A stretch of DNA of 64,000 bases from Globisporangium splendens (taxonomy: Eukaryota > Oomycota > Peronosporomycetes > Pythiales > Pythiaceae), in contig VFIW01000084.1 in the NCBI GenBank assembly GCA_006386115.1, positions 1 to 64,000 on the forward strand, written 5' to 3'. Under the pieces are notes generated by a model. The model searched no databases. It was not told where the DNA came from and saw only the letters and a program-made list of their open reading frames with translations. Below are positions 11,204-21,817 of the stretch, piece by piece (position 1 is the first letter of the stretch; the number at the start of each line of letters is the position of its first letter). A program made the position numbers and the translations under genes.

Positions 11204-13187
11204 ATGGTGCGCGTGTTCCTCGCAGTGAGCGCGTCTGTGGCGATGCTGAGCCAAGCCGCCGTGACTATCGCGACCAAAGTGACGTTCACCAACAACTGCG
11301 CGTACGATATCAACCTCTACGACAACTCCAAGACCGACACCATCGCGCAGGGCAGCAGCACCACCCGCGAACTCGCCGCGGGCTTCAGCGGCATGTTCCG
11401 CCACGGCACGGGCACCGAAGCCACTTGTACGTAATTTGCTTGTTTGTTCAGCAACAATCGTAACCTTCGACATGTGCAAGTTTGCTGAAAACTGACAACT
11501 TTCGCTTGCTTGCTATCTGCAGTGGCTGAATTCTCGGTGACCGACACTAGCGCCTGGTACGACATCAGTGCGATTCCGCCAGGGGTACGTTGTAACCTTG
11601 CTTGTCATAATCCCTTTCCTTCGTCGACGAACATGCAAATGCTTAATCGCTATTATCTCTATGCCTTATTAGCCCGGCAACTGCAAGAGCTACGAGGACT
11701 GCAAGACCACGACGGGCAAATCGGGCTTCAATGTTCCCATGGCCATCACGCCGACGATCTCGAGCGGCGTGAGCGTGCCCACCGAGTGCAAGGCCATCAC
11801 GTGCGCCGCCGAGGGCTGCGCCGACGCGTACCTCTACCCGAGCGACGACCTCAAGACGCACAACTGCCCGTCCTCGGGTGTCGAGTTCACGGTCGCGTTT
11901 TGCCCCAACGGCTCCAGCTCGAGCAGCTCGTCGACCCCCGCTGCCACGACGGCCACTCCGAGCGTGACGACCCCAGCGCCGACGACGGCCACACCAACGG
12001 CGACGAACGCCAAGAACTCCAAGAGATCGGGCTCCAAGAAGTCCTCGTCGTCCTCCAAGTCGACCTCCAAGTCGACCTCCACGTCCTCCAAGTCGACCTC
12101 TACGACCTCCACAACCTCCACAACCTCCACGACGTTGTCCGATGTTGCGAGCGACTACGACAGCGGCACCGTGTCCGCTGGAACTGATGCGCCATCGACG
12201 AGCTCGGGAAACAGCACGTCGATCACGGGCTCGACGATCAAGTCGAGCTTCAGCTACTCGGGTGTGCTCGCGGGCAACGTCGCGGGCACCTACAACATGG
12301 TCACGACCACCAGCTCGTGCTCGAAGAAGATCGTGTCGCTCAACAGCCCTGTGGGTCCGCTCAGCGAGGAAGTGTCCATGGTGTTCCGTGGCCCGATGGA
12401 GATCTACAACATCGCTGTGTTCACAGGCGCCGACAACAGCGACTGGACCAAGGTCTCATCGTTTACGCAGAGCGGCGCCACGGACAACATGGTGTTCATG
12501 AACAACCTCAACATCGACTACACGGGGAGCAACAAGAGTCCGCAGGGCTTTGCGAGCTCTGACGGCGCGTCCAAGGCGTCGAGCGCTCAGACTTTCAGCG
12601 GTGTGCTCGCCGATGCCTCGAACCCGAGCAACACGTACGGCGGTGCGGGTGTGGCCACTGGCGCCGAAGTCAACATCATGCTCCCGAAGAAGTGCAGCGC
12701 CGATGGCACGTGCAAGGGCTACTACGACGACAACGGGTACCACGGCTGGGACGGCGGCAAGAAGATGTTCGTGACCAAGGTCAAGATGCCGAAGGGCAAC
12801 TCACCCAACCAGCCAGCGATCTGGATGCTCAACGCGCAGGTGCTGCGCTCGGCTCAGTACGGATGCAACTGCCGTGGCAGCGGCGCTGTCGGCGGCTGTG
12901 GTGAGCTCGACATCGCCGAGGTCATCGAGACCAACACGGCCAAGGACAAGGTGACAACCCACTACTACTTCTACGACGGCACGCACCCGGCCGGCGGTGA
13001 CAACTTTGCCGCTCGCCCCACGGACGCCGCGACCACCTACATCACGATCATCGACGACTCGGGCGAGGGCAAGATCAAGGTGCTCGAGATCGGCGGCGAC
13101 GAGTTCGATTTCTCGGCGTCGGCCATCACGGCTTCGACGGTCTCGGCATGGCTCGCCGCCTCGGACGTCAACCTCATCTCGCGCTAA
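11204..13187 (+). CDS. Secreted thaumatin-like / TOS1-like glycosyl hydrolase
   Basis: Three exons (11204-11426, 11523-11584, 11673-13187) give 599 aa. Signal peptide at about 1-19 (MVRVFLAVSASVAMLSQA). Residues about 20-175 form a small thaumatin-like domain: VTFTNNCAYDINLYD at the start and AITCAAEGCADAYLYPSDDL then FTVAFCPNG at the end. A Ser/Thr/Lys-rich linker with STS and TTS repeats follows (about 180-265). The C-terminal half resembles the fungal cell-wall TOS1 family (DUF2403/DUF2401): VSMVFRGPMEIYNIAVF, KMFVTKVKMPKG, PAIWMLNAQVLRSAQYG and CGELDIAEVIE. The ELDIAE segment (E506, D508, E511) has the ExDxxE spacing of GH16-type catalytic sites. Likely function: wall-bound beta-glucan hydrolysis or remodelling outside the cell (inference). 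First exon and splice phase match the three thaumatin-like membrane genes at 48-63 kb. It could be used on the oomycete's own wall or on other fungi or plants. Confidence 0.85.
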
Positions 13188-13977
13188 GCCAAGTCAGCCG
13201 CCTCGACCTTCTCTCTGCAAACCCAGTTTTTGATTGTGTGTCTCCCCTTTGCTTCTCTTGGAAATGATGAATGAATACTTAGCGTAGACTCAAATTGTGT
13301 TTATTTTTCTCTCTGCATGGAAATGTTGTAACCTTGCATGTCATCGGAGGTACCTCGTTCGCTTGGATGCGCTGCGCTATGGCGAGGATGCACAAAGGCG
13401 TCTCATGCACGCGCTGACCTCTCTTGAGAAAAATGCATTTCATGGAGATGCAGCAAGGATCGAGCATGCGAGGCAGGAATGTGGAGCTGCACAGCGCTGA
13501 ACATGGGACAACAGGTGATTCACCTGCACCAGAAACCTCTGTATAATAACCTCTAACATCTTATATATCATAGATGTACATTTGTACTTGGACAAAGACA
13601 CAACAAAATACTGTTGCATTCTATTCACAGCCCATTTTGCTGATCTTTAATGTGCACTAAAGTGAGAGGATTTCCTTTCAACATCCTTTCAGCTGTTCGA
13701 TACTGCAACTTGAGTATCCACTTGCTGATTTGAGATCTCACTTTAGAGCAGAACGGCGCGCCTTGGACCGCAGATGCTCTCATCTTTTCTTTCTCTGAGT
13801 ATGCGCATTTCCCCTCCCCCTTGCTTGATGCCCATGCACTGATGGCCACACACTGTTCCTCCTACTCCCTCATTGGACACGAGCAGCCATCCGCGATACC
13901 ACGCTTGTTCTCTGTTGTGCCATCGCGAGAGGAGCGAAAAAGAAACCACGCGGTCCAGTTTTGTTCGTGTCGACGCC
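13188..13977. other. Intergenic, nothing recognised
   Basis: 3' flank of the TOS1-like gene and upstream region of the small secreted protein gene. Short frames only. Confidence 0.5.
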
Positions 13978-13993
13978 TCTCAGTCTCCAATTT
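13978..13993 (+). promoter_or_regulatory. Oomycete Inr/FPR core promoter
   Basis: TCTCAGTCTCCAATTT matches 14 of 16 consensus positions and lies about 75 bp before the ATG at 14068. It is almost the same string as the element before the TOS1-like gene at 11147. Confidence 0.6.
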
Positions 13994-14067
13994 ACAGCCT
14001 TCCAGTCAAGTCAGCACCTTCACACACGCGCAAGTCCCAGCTCCAAGCATCCCGAAATCCTCACAAG

Positions 14068-14247
14068 ATGCTCAAGACCGTTGTGCTCTCGTTCTGCCTT
14101 GCGCTCGTGACCTCTGTGGTTCAGACTGCGGTGGTCGCGGACACCGTCGTGCTGCCGTCGGCCGCGCCAAACAAGAATGCCAGCAAGAGCCTCTTGATCC
14201 TGAACTCCACGCCTGCTGGACAAGACACGAAGGAACAGCGCCAGTAG
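14068..14247 (+). CDS. Small putative secreted protein, 59 aa
   Basis: The ATG at 14068 opens a frame beginning MLKTVVLSFCLALVTSVVQT, a typical signal peptide with likely cleavage near residues 20-25. About 35 mature residues follow, rich in Ala, Asn and Lys, with no cysteines and no RxLR or LFLAK motif. It was chosen over the longer in-frame start at 13873 because that start lies upstream of the Inr/FPR promoter (13978-13993), the context before the ATG is favourable and the hydrophobic stretch would otherwise be internal. No homology is recognised. It could be a small apoplastic secreted protein or a chance frame. Confidence 0.5.
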   Translation: MLKTVVLSFCLALVTSVVQTAVVADTVVLPSAAPNKNASKSLLILNSTPAGQDTKEQRQ

Positions 14248-14569
14248 AGAGAAATCGGTTGTTGCAAAACCCTCCAAGCGATGCCCCCGACACCAGAGCT
14301 GAAGTGCATAGTATGCAGCGGTAGCAAAGTCCAGATTTCTGTGTGCCACCATCCAAATAGTTTCCACAATAAATCTCGCGCCTTGTCTTACATAGCTGCA
14401 CTTTCAAATATCCGCGAGCCCTCAAGATCAGTTCAGGAGGTGCAACTTCACTAAAGTCTGGGTATCTGGCAGTGGCAGAGTGGTGTCAGTGCATAATTTC
14501 TTGACGCGATACGCTGATATTTGAGTACTTGCTGGTAGTGCTGAGTACGCAGTGCTCATTCACTAAACC

Positions 14570-14585
14570 ACTCAGTCTTTGATTT
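14570..14585 (+). promoter_or_regulatory. Probable core promoter of decayed membrane-protein copy
   Basis: ACTCAGTCTTTGATTT matches 12 of 16 consensus positions, with a further GCTCATTC box at 14554. It lies 34 bp before the ATG at 14619 of the pseudogene, the same arrangement as in the intact relative at 16 kb. Confidence 0.4.
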
Positions 14586-14618
14586 TCCTGCCAGTGCCGA
14601 AGTCGACCGCTTCCTTTT

Positions 14619-14916
14619 TTGTGCATGGATAGAATGTCTAATCCCTCAGCGTCGACGTTGCCGGGACTGCGCTATTTACGCCGTCACGCGCTATATCGAC
14701 AAATCCAACTTCGTTTTTACCAAGGACATGACCATCGCCATTGTTTTCGTCGCCTGCAAAGTGCTCCTGTCAGTACTGGAAGTCGCTGGTCCCACACCGC
14801 TTCCCTCGATTCCAGATGGCGATTCTACCCAAACAGAGTTGCAAGAATGTCTAGTTTCTTTTTCAACGCAATCAGATGATTGTATAGAGTCGAAGGATTC
14901 TATGCTTATTATGTAG
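14619..14916 (+). pseudogene. Truncated copy of the 15-16 kb membrane protein
   Basis: The start encodes MSNPSASTLPGLRYL, matching MPNPSKSTLPGLRDL at the head of the gene at 15167-16144. After a frame change the sequence reads FTKDMTIAIVFVACKVLLS and VLEVAGPTPLP, matching LTIAIVLVVCEVLLAVLEV and VGPSPLP at its tail. About 280 internal residues are missing, so the copy is an internal deletion that keeps head, tail and promoter. Confidence 0.75.
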
Positions 14917-15166
14917 AGAGGAGATTTCAATTAGACAAGCGTGCCAAATTACCAACAACACACAATTTAGAATACTGTAGTAGCAGTGCGCAACTCATCA
15001 ATATGCTAGTCGATCCCCTGTTGTGGCTACATTGCAAGAGCCGCTGCATACATTTGACAACATGGGTACACAACCTCAACAAAACTAGCTTCAACATAGA
15101 TTGCATTATCAAATATAACAGGCTTGCTGACAAGGTGTCAGCCAGAATTGTATATGAGCTCCCTGC

Positions 15167-16144
15167 TTACGCTGCATGCTGATACGAATCATCTTGTAAG
15201 GGAAGCGGCGAGGGTCCAACGACTTCCAGGACAGCCAGCAGCACCTCGCAGACAACGAGCACGATGGCGATGGTCAAGTTCTCGAAGAGCTCAAACTTGG
15301 TGTCGTCGATGAAGGAGCCGCCATAGAGCGTGGCCGTGGCAACGCCAACCATCAGCAAGCGGAAGATGTGGTAGCGCGCGTGCTGCGAGTTGATATCTCG
15401 GTAGGCGAGGAGACCCCCGAGAAACACGCTGCTCGGGAACTCGAGCAGGATCACCTTGAGCTCGTTGAGCTTGACGAGCGTCGTGATGATGCCAAAGTCC
15501 TTGAGGATGTTCAAGGTGATCCAGAGCCACCTCCACCGTGGTGATGGGTTCCAGCTGCGCTCGTCTCTCGAGATTTTGCTGCTGCTGGCGGTGGGGCTAC
15601 TGCAACACGACATCACGATTGTGTGCAGCGCACTCAAAAGTTCGCACCCAGCGAGGATCCCGGATGATATGAGATCCTGGCCCACTTTGAGCTCAGCGGA
15701 GGTGATGACCGCGGCCGAGTCAGTTTTTTGTTCGTCCGAAGTCGCCTCCATCAGCATCATCATCTTGTGTGAGAGCAAGAAGTACACCGTGACGCTGCAG
15801 ATCACGATCTTGCCCAGTTGGACGGCCGCAGCGAAATGCGGGTGTCGCAGGAAGGTTACGCTGCAGTCACCGCGCGCGCAGCATCGCGGGAGCGCCACGA
15901 GAATGAACGCGCTGCCGAACAGGAAGGGCGACGTATTGAAGAAGAGCGCACCCACCAGTGCTTCGTTCACACCGTCGCTCCCATTGTTCCCGTTGCTGTC
16001 GTGATCCTTGGTGTCGTATACATAGGTTTCACGGCTCCTGAAAAAGGACGCGACGATCGCTAGGCACGACACGAACTCGATGCACGTGATGAACAGATCG
16101 CGCAGCCCCGGCAGCGTCGACTTCGAGGGATTGGGCATTTGCAT
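15167..16144 (-). CDS. Multi-spanning membrane protein, unknown function
   Basis: Predicted 325 aa with about seven hydrophobic segments (for example FITCIEFVSCLAIVASFF, LFGSAFILVALP, LGKIVICSVTVYFLL, LWITLNILKDFGIITTLV, LTIAIVLVVCEVLLAVLEV). No domain is recognised; it looks like a lineage-specific family. The frame is open to 16324, with ATGs at 16259, 16144 and 16138. I place the start at 16144 because a probable Inr/FPR element lies at 16188-16203, downstream of 16259, and because the conserved head of the neighbouring pseudogene begins at the same NPSxSTLPGLR motif. Two decayed copies flank it on the opposite strand. Confidence 0.72.
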   Translation of the reverse strand: MQMPNPSKSTLPGLRDLFITCIEFVSCLAIVASFFRSRETYVYDTKDHDSNGNNGSDGVNEALVGALFFNTSPFLFGSAFILVALPRCCARGDCSVTFLRHPHFAAAVQLGKIVICSVTVYFLLSHKMMMLMEATSDEQKTDSAAVITSAELKVGQDLISSGILAGCELLSALHTIVMSCCSSPTASSSKISRDERSWNPSPRWRWLWITLNILKDFGIITTLVKLNELKVILLEFPSSVFLGGLLAYRDINSQHARYHIFRLLMVGVATATLYGGSFIDDTKFELFENLTIAIVLVVCEVLLAVLEVVGPSPLPLQDDSYQHAA

Positions 16145-16187
16145 GCCAAAGCACAAAGAACAAGAGTCGACTTTGGTGCTGGTAGTC

Positions 16188-16203
16188 AAATTAAAGACTG
16201 AGT
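16188..16203 (-). promoter_or_regulatory. Probable Inr/FPR core promoter
   Basis: On the minus strand the site matches 13 of 16 consensus positions (plus-strand AAATTAAAGACTGAGT) and ends 43 bp upstream of the ATG at 16144. It helps choose that start. Confidence 0.5.
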
Positions 16204-17290
16204 GGCTCAAAGAACTCGTTGTGGAGATTGATACGAGCAACGAGAAGAAACCTTCCATCGATTTGTTCGTACGCGTTAGATGTTCAACAGCTAAAGACAG
16301 TATGGTGAACTTGGCTACTGACACGGCAGATACATAGCAAGCCGCTCAGCTTGTTCGAATGCGCTGGGTTGAGCTTTCTGCAACGTCTGGACGCATACCG
16401 AGCGCATCCACTGCATCGGGCAGACTGGCCGTTTGAGGCTTACTGGCTAGGGTCAAAAGGCAGCCCAGATTTTTCGCACATTTATCTCCCCAAGTGTGAA
16501 GCCAAGAAGCGCTGAGAGCGATCCACTCTGAACCAGTTCGTAGACAGGACACCTCTCACAACACAGCCTCCAGAGCTATCACAATTTCAATTATACCACT
16601 GCTTCAGGTTCATTTTATCCAAAGACCCTTGAAGAGGTGCGTCCACCAACCGTGGACAGTCCAAGCAAGAATTGGTGCACTTGCCGAACTCGCCGGTCTT
16701 CTTCAACCGCCTGCCTCCGATAGCATGATTTAACCTGCATAAATGGCAATTTCCATCATACGCAGCTGATAAAAGCTGTGTGGATTGGAATTTGCTGCAA
16801 AAGTGTTGCTGCCCCGTTTGTCAACAAGCCCAGACCTGTGTTGGGTTCATCATCTCGGCTCGTCCTTTTTCCATATTACGTGCGTACGATTCGGAGTGAT
16901 TTCTATGCTGAATTCTGTCCACAGTTCTTTCATTGCGCTGAACTTTTCCACCGGAAGGCTCGGACAATCTCTTGAATGGACGGATGATCAATGCTGTGCT
17001 TTCATGCAAGCATCGAAGGTCACTGCTGCGAACAGAACTACCTACAACAGACGAGTTCCTAATTTGTACAAAATGATACGAGTGCCGCATATCGAATGAG
17101 ATCCTCTTTATAAGAACATAAAGGTGTAAGCAGAATATAAATGCTACATCAAGTCCCTTCTAAAACGATAGAACACTTAACTATCAGATCAAAGGGGTTA
17201 TTGCATACTGTGCATTCAGCTGTCAGAGGAATGTCTGCACCCATTCAAAGTGCAGTCGAGTGCAGCCTGGGTTCAGTCGAAAGCTTCAAG
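16204..17290. other. Intergenic, nothing recognised
   Basis: AT-richer sequence between the membrane-protein gene and its second decayed copy. No supported open frame. Confidence 0.5.
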
Positions 17291-17793
17291 CGCTCGTGTG
17301 CGCGCTCTTCTTCGAGACGTCTCCGTTGTTGTTCGGCAGTGTGAGCGTCTCAGCTGCCGCATGGCATGTCTACGGGACCCGCACTTCTGCGCAAGCGTCC
17401 AACTGGGCAAGATCGTGGTCTGTGGCGCCACTGCCCTCCTCCTGTACACGCACACGACGCCGCTGCCGATGGCGTCGTGCTGACATCGCCCCATCGATAG
17501 CAGCAAGCACTTCAAGGATGCGCACAGCTGGAGCCGCTGAATGTGGATCACCTTGAGCGTCCTCAAGGACTTGGGCATCATCACGACGCTCTTCGAGCTC
17601 AATGATACTGGCGCTCGAGTTCCCGTTCCACCTCGTGTCCGGGGCTCCTCGGCTCTGGGTGCTCTACTCGCAGCACGCGAGCTACCGCGCGTGCCGCATG
17701 CTGCTCGCCATCATGGTCGGGTGCTTTTGGCAGTCCTGGAAGTCGCTGATCCGTCACTGCCTCAACCAAGCACAGGTTGATGCCCTTAATTAG
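17291..17793 (+). pseudogene. Frameshifted copy of the 15-16 kb membrane protein
   Basis: Blocks in shifting frames match the intact protein in order: VCALFFETSPLLFGSV (for VGALFFNTSPFLFGSA), LRDPHFCASVQLGKIVVC (for LRHPHFAAAVQLGKIVIC), MWITLSVLKDLGIITTLFEL (for LWITLNILKDFGIITTLVKL), a block ending in YSQHASYRACRMLL, and a final LLAVLEVAD. At least three frame changes and internal deletions make it non-functional. Confidence 0.8.
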
Positions 17794-18108
17794 CGGTCTC
17801 ATACGATGTGCATGCAAACCTTTGATTAAGATACTTTTTACAAGTACTAATTGGCAATAAAGTGAGATTGTATTGGTTGGGGGGTAACCATGGGGTACGT
17901 GTACCCTGGGTACGCTCAACCTCTGCATGCCACCATTATCGAAAGCAGCAAAACGGTGCGCACACGACTCAAGCGCGCTGCTCGCTGTGTCTCCTTCTCT
18001 GTCGCTGGCGCCGACGACCGCTACAGACAGACACACATACAAACACCTCCGTGTGCGCTTGCTTCTGTGTGTGTGGACGCCCCTGATAAACAGCAGTTTA
18101 CGTCCGCG
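17794..18108. other. Short intergenic region
   Basis: Upstream region of the BRCA1-like gene. No clear promoter box; it contains a CACA-rich stretch near 18030-18045. Confidence 0.4.
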
Positions 18109-20995
18109 ATGGAGCTTCTCTCGTCGAGCCGACAGGACGCCGTGCGCATGATCCGCGAGCAACTCTGCTGCATGCTCTGGTTCGTTAATTCTCTTTCTGT
18201 ATGAACCGTAATGGCTGCCTATGTGTATATAGGGTGGAGCTAAGTGTGACTGTGTGTATGCCTATATGTATGTCCCTCATCCATTAAACCTACGCAACAG
18301 CAGCAAAATCTTTGACGACCCGCAGTGTCTCGATTGCAAGCACAATTTCTGCCGCGAGTGCATTTTCGGACACCTGAAGAAGAACACGAGCTCGTGTCCG
18401 ACGTGCCACATCCCGATCTTCCCGAGCGAGATCATGCGCAATCAGTTCCTGCAGAGCATCCTCGTCGCGTGGAAGGCTGTGGAGCTCGAGCTGAAGACAC
18501 TCGAGACCCATAAGCAGGACTTTCCCGGACTCACGGTCGACGACATGGACCGCGCGCTCACGCACATGGCGGGCGGCGCGTCCCAATTGATCTTGCCCGT
18601 CCCTATGCAGCCGTCGAGCAGCACGAGCAGCGCAGCGGCAGGAACGTCGACACCCTCCGCTACAGGCATGAGTCGAGGTCCCGTGGCCAATAGCAAGTGG
18701 AACATTGACACGAAGTCCATCCTGAACGAGCAAAAGCAGCCCAAGCGCATGACAGGCGTTGCGTCGTCACCCATGCGAAGCAGCAGCACGACTGCGACAG
18801 AAGCACACGCCAAGTCACCTGGACCAACACAGATGACGCAGATGACACCATCGTCTGCGACGCAAAGTACAGTGCACGGTAAGGATGCATTGTGTCCATT
18901 GCATGTAATTTCTCTTTTTTGTAGGTTTATATTAACTGGCACTGCCTTTCTTTGTATTTGCGCAGTTGCGAGTCCAGTTGCCCACCATTCAAGCCGACGG
19001 TGGAATGTTTTCTCGCCATCTCAATCGTTGTCCCAGCTATCATCGTCTTCGCAAATGGATTCGTCGCTGATGGTCGGCGTCATGCCAACGCAGGAAGTCG
19101 AGAGCTACATGGAGCGCATCCAGCAACAGAACAAAATCCTCCGTGAATGGGAACAAGGGCGGCAACTCGCGTCGCAGCAACAACAACAGCGAAGTACGAC
19201 TTCGCACAGTCAATGCCAGAGTCAGAAGCGACTGACACTGCCAAAGTCAACGCCGTCAAAAGCAAAGAAGCCAGACATTTCTGCGATGGAGAAGCTCATG
19301 AAGAACTGGATGAGCAATTCGACTGCTACTAGCAGCCAGTTGTCGAATGCGGCGGCGTCTTCCTTTGCCATTGGTTCACGAACGATTGAGAAGAAGTCTA
19401 AGACAGCACGTTCGCTGTCGGCGATGATCGACGCCGAAGAAAACGACATAGCCAGGAAGCGCAGTCATCCTGATGACGACGACGAAGACTATGAGGATGA
19501 AGACGAAGGTTCCCAGACGCAGATGCCGTCAATGACGATGGACTCACCCGACTTGCTCGCGCTGTCAGCGAACAATGGCTATCCGCTTTCTCGTCTCGAC
19601 GAGTTTAATCGCACCGGTGTGATCGGAGGAAGCGCGTTTTCGCTTGGCGGAATCGAATCTGCTGTGTCGCGTCGTCGGTCTGGACTGGAGGAAGCGTCTC
19701 ATTCTGCCAATGGCAAGCAGAAACAAGCAAAGCGGCAAGTCGTCTTGTCATCGCCGCCTCGTACTTCATTGCGTAAGCGAGCGGTATCCGTTCCAAACTC
19801 GCGGCAGCTCGATGATGAAGAGGACGAAGATGACGGTGGTGAAGAAATGCAAAGAAGTGAAGAGGACACACAAGAAGTCGACGATTCCCAACCACTTCCT
19901 GGTGCCTCAACCCGACTGCACTATGACACGTACTCTCGCAGCGCATACGCAGTGAACAGCGGGTCGCATTCTCAATCAACTCATGCAGACGTGATCGCCC
20001 AGCGAAGGAAAAAGCTGCGCGCCAGCGATGACTTTGAAGGCGCGATCACGGTCTTCCATTCCAAGCAAAAAACTGCTCGTCCAGGCGACACCGTACAGCC
20101 CGTGGCGTGCTTGGCGTTGTCGTCGCTCAAGTCTCCCAAGGGCATTCTCAACGCGACCGTGATGCGGAATGCCAGTGTCGGGGGAACGCCTCTCGCGTCG
20201 CCAGGTGCAGGGATGTTGTCGCCTACACCGACGTCGCGGCCACCGCTCGCACAGCAATCCAACAGCGCGAGGCAGCTGATCCACGAATTGCGTGCGTCGC
20301 GCAACTTCACGCTCATTAGCACGGATTTGGATCGTATCGAGTGCAAGAAGATCGTGACCGCGTGCAGTCTCCTCGGTGGCCGCTTTGGCCCGCGCTTTGA
20401 TTTGCGACCGGACCCGGTGACAGGCGTGCTAACATCGACTGTAACGCATCTGATCGCGAAATCCGTGCCGCCCGTCGCAAATCGGCGGTGCAAGCGCACG
20501 GCCAAGTACATGCGTGCGCTGGCGGAAGGCTGCATTATCGTGGACTATTCGTGGGTTCAGGCCTCGCTGGACGCCGGAAAGTGGCTCCACGAGGACGGGT
20601 TCGAAATCCTCGGAGACGCGTATAGCGACTCGGTCGGCAAGCCCCACGAGAGCCACTTGCGCCGTATTCAAACCGGTCGTCGGAATGACATTTTCCAGAT
20701 GTTCCGCTTCGTGTTGCTCTGCGACGAGACAGAGTTCGACTGGCAGGTCGGCTCGCTGCGCGGCGTCGTCGAGAATTTCGGCGCGACGGTCATCTCTGAG
20801 GCTAAGTACCTGTGCATGAGCGAGGAGCGCAAGGCCGCAAAGACCCAAGTCGGCATCGTCTCCAAGTGCACGACGCCCGTGGACGCCAAGGACCGGTACG
20901 AGCAGCACCAGATCCCGATCGTGCGCGTGACGTGGATCTTTGACAGCATCTCGCACCTCGAAGTGCTCCCGTTTGACGAGTACTATCCGTACTGA
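18109..20995 (+). CDS. BRCA1-like RING/BRCT E3 ubiquitin ligase
   Basis: Exons 18109-18179, 18301-18878 and 18966-20995 give 892 aa. The first junction completes a RING finger: exon 1 ends in CCML plus two bases of a Cys codon, so the zinc ligands read C21-x2-C24-x11-C-x-H-x2-C-x2-C-x11-C-x2-C, spacing as in BRCA1. Exon 2 supplies FDDPQCLDCKHNFCREC and SSCPTCHIPIF. A long disordered Ser/Thr/Gln and acidic middle follows. Two BRCT repeats end the protein (about 655-775 and 790-892; FTLISTDLD, IIVDYSWVQASLDAGKWL, VTWIFDSISHLEVLP). The second intron (18879-18965) is 87 bp and in frame, so its retention would give a longer isoform. RING plus tandem BRCT without ankyrin repeats points to BRCA1 rather than BARD1. 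Predicted nuclear role: ubiquitin ligase in homologous-recombination repair. Confidence 0.85.
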
Positions 20996-21343
20996 GCCAC
21001 TGTCATTGTCTCTGTATAGAGAAGGAAGAACTACGAGAAGTGGGTGCACAGCAAATACCAACAGCGACTTGCCTTGTTCTTGATCTCGATGAACAACTTG
21101 GAGAATTGAATCGCGCGGCCCTAGACAAGACGTTGCTTTATTCATAATACACACACTACACCCCTGTGAATGTTTCTAGTCCGTCGGTCGGCGCTTATCC
21201 CAAAAACAGCCGAGAGGACGACACAAAAGCACATGCACCACACGTGTTCGCGACGCTCGTTTCCACCCATTTGGTAGGCGAAGAGGAAGAAGCAAATAAT
21301 CCCAAGTCACGCACACGCAGAATCGACTCGTTCTTGATCGGAT
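20996..21343. other. Convergent 3' flanks
   Basis: Space between the stop of the BRCA1-like gene and the stop of minE. No gene seen. Confidence 0.4.
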
Positions 21344-21817
21344 TTACGGACCACGACGCGTTGCCATGCTACTGCTGTCTACGGGGACTTGCATCTCAAA
21401 GATATCCAGCTGGCCTTCGTGTTTTACTGTGTTTCACCACCACCACCACCAACAAAAAGCAACCACAACACGATCAGAACGAGACGTATGCTCACTCCCT
21501 CATCAACGCCACAACCAAAATCAAAGCCACCAGCTATACACGGCACCTGCAATATTGATGTTGGCGCCGTTGGCGACCTGGATGTGTCGCTGCACGCACT
21601 CAAGGAGCTCCTTCTGGAGTGCCTGGAGGTCCACGCCCGCGAGCACCTGCGAGCCGCGCTGGTGCGCGAGGATGATCTGCAAACGCTCCTTCGCGACAGA
21701 CTTGGACGACGTCTTCGCGGCTTCCGCTGCCGCTCCGGGGGCGTCCCCGAAGAGTGACGCGAACCACTTTCTGGCGCCTGCGCGCGCCGTCGTCGACGCG
21801 CCTGCTCTCGCCGCCAT
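21344..21817 (-). CDS. minE: MinE, division-site topological factor (mitochondrial)
   Basis: Two exons, 21817-21547 and 21426-21344, separated by a 120-bp intron (GTGCCG..CAG), give 117 aa. After an N-terminal extension rich in Ala, Arg and Lys (MAARAGASTTARAGARKWF, a likely mitochondrial presequence), VAKERLQIILAHQRG matches the MinD-contact helix of bacterial MinE (AKERLQIIVAERRR). LQALQKELLECVQRHIQV matches the following helix. The second exon supplies the last beta-strand (VKHEGQLDIFEMQVPV), as in GDISILELNVTL of E. coli. Neither exon alone is a complete gene. MinE makes MinD oscillate so that MinC blocks FtsZ away from mid-cell; stramenopiles are known to keep a Min system in mitochondria alongside mitochondrial FtsZ. 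MinC and MinD are not in this window. Confidence 0.9.

Noticed and set aside
16259..16259. Upstream ATG as start of the membrane protein
   Set aside because: It precedes the probable Inr and is not matched by the conserved head in the relic copy.
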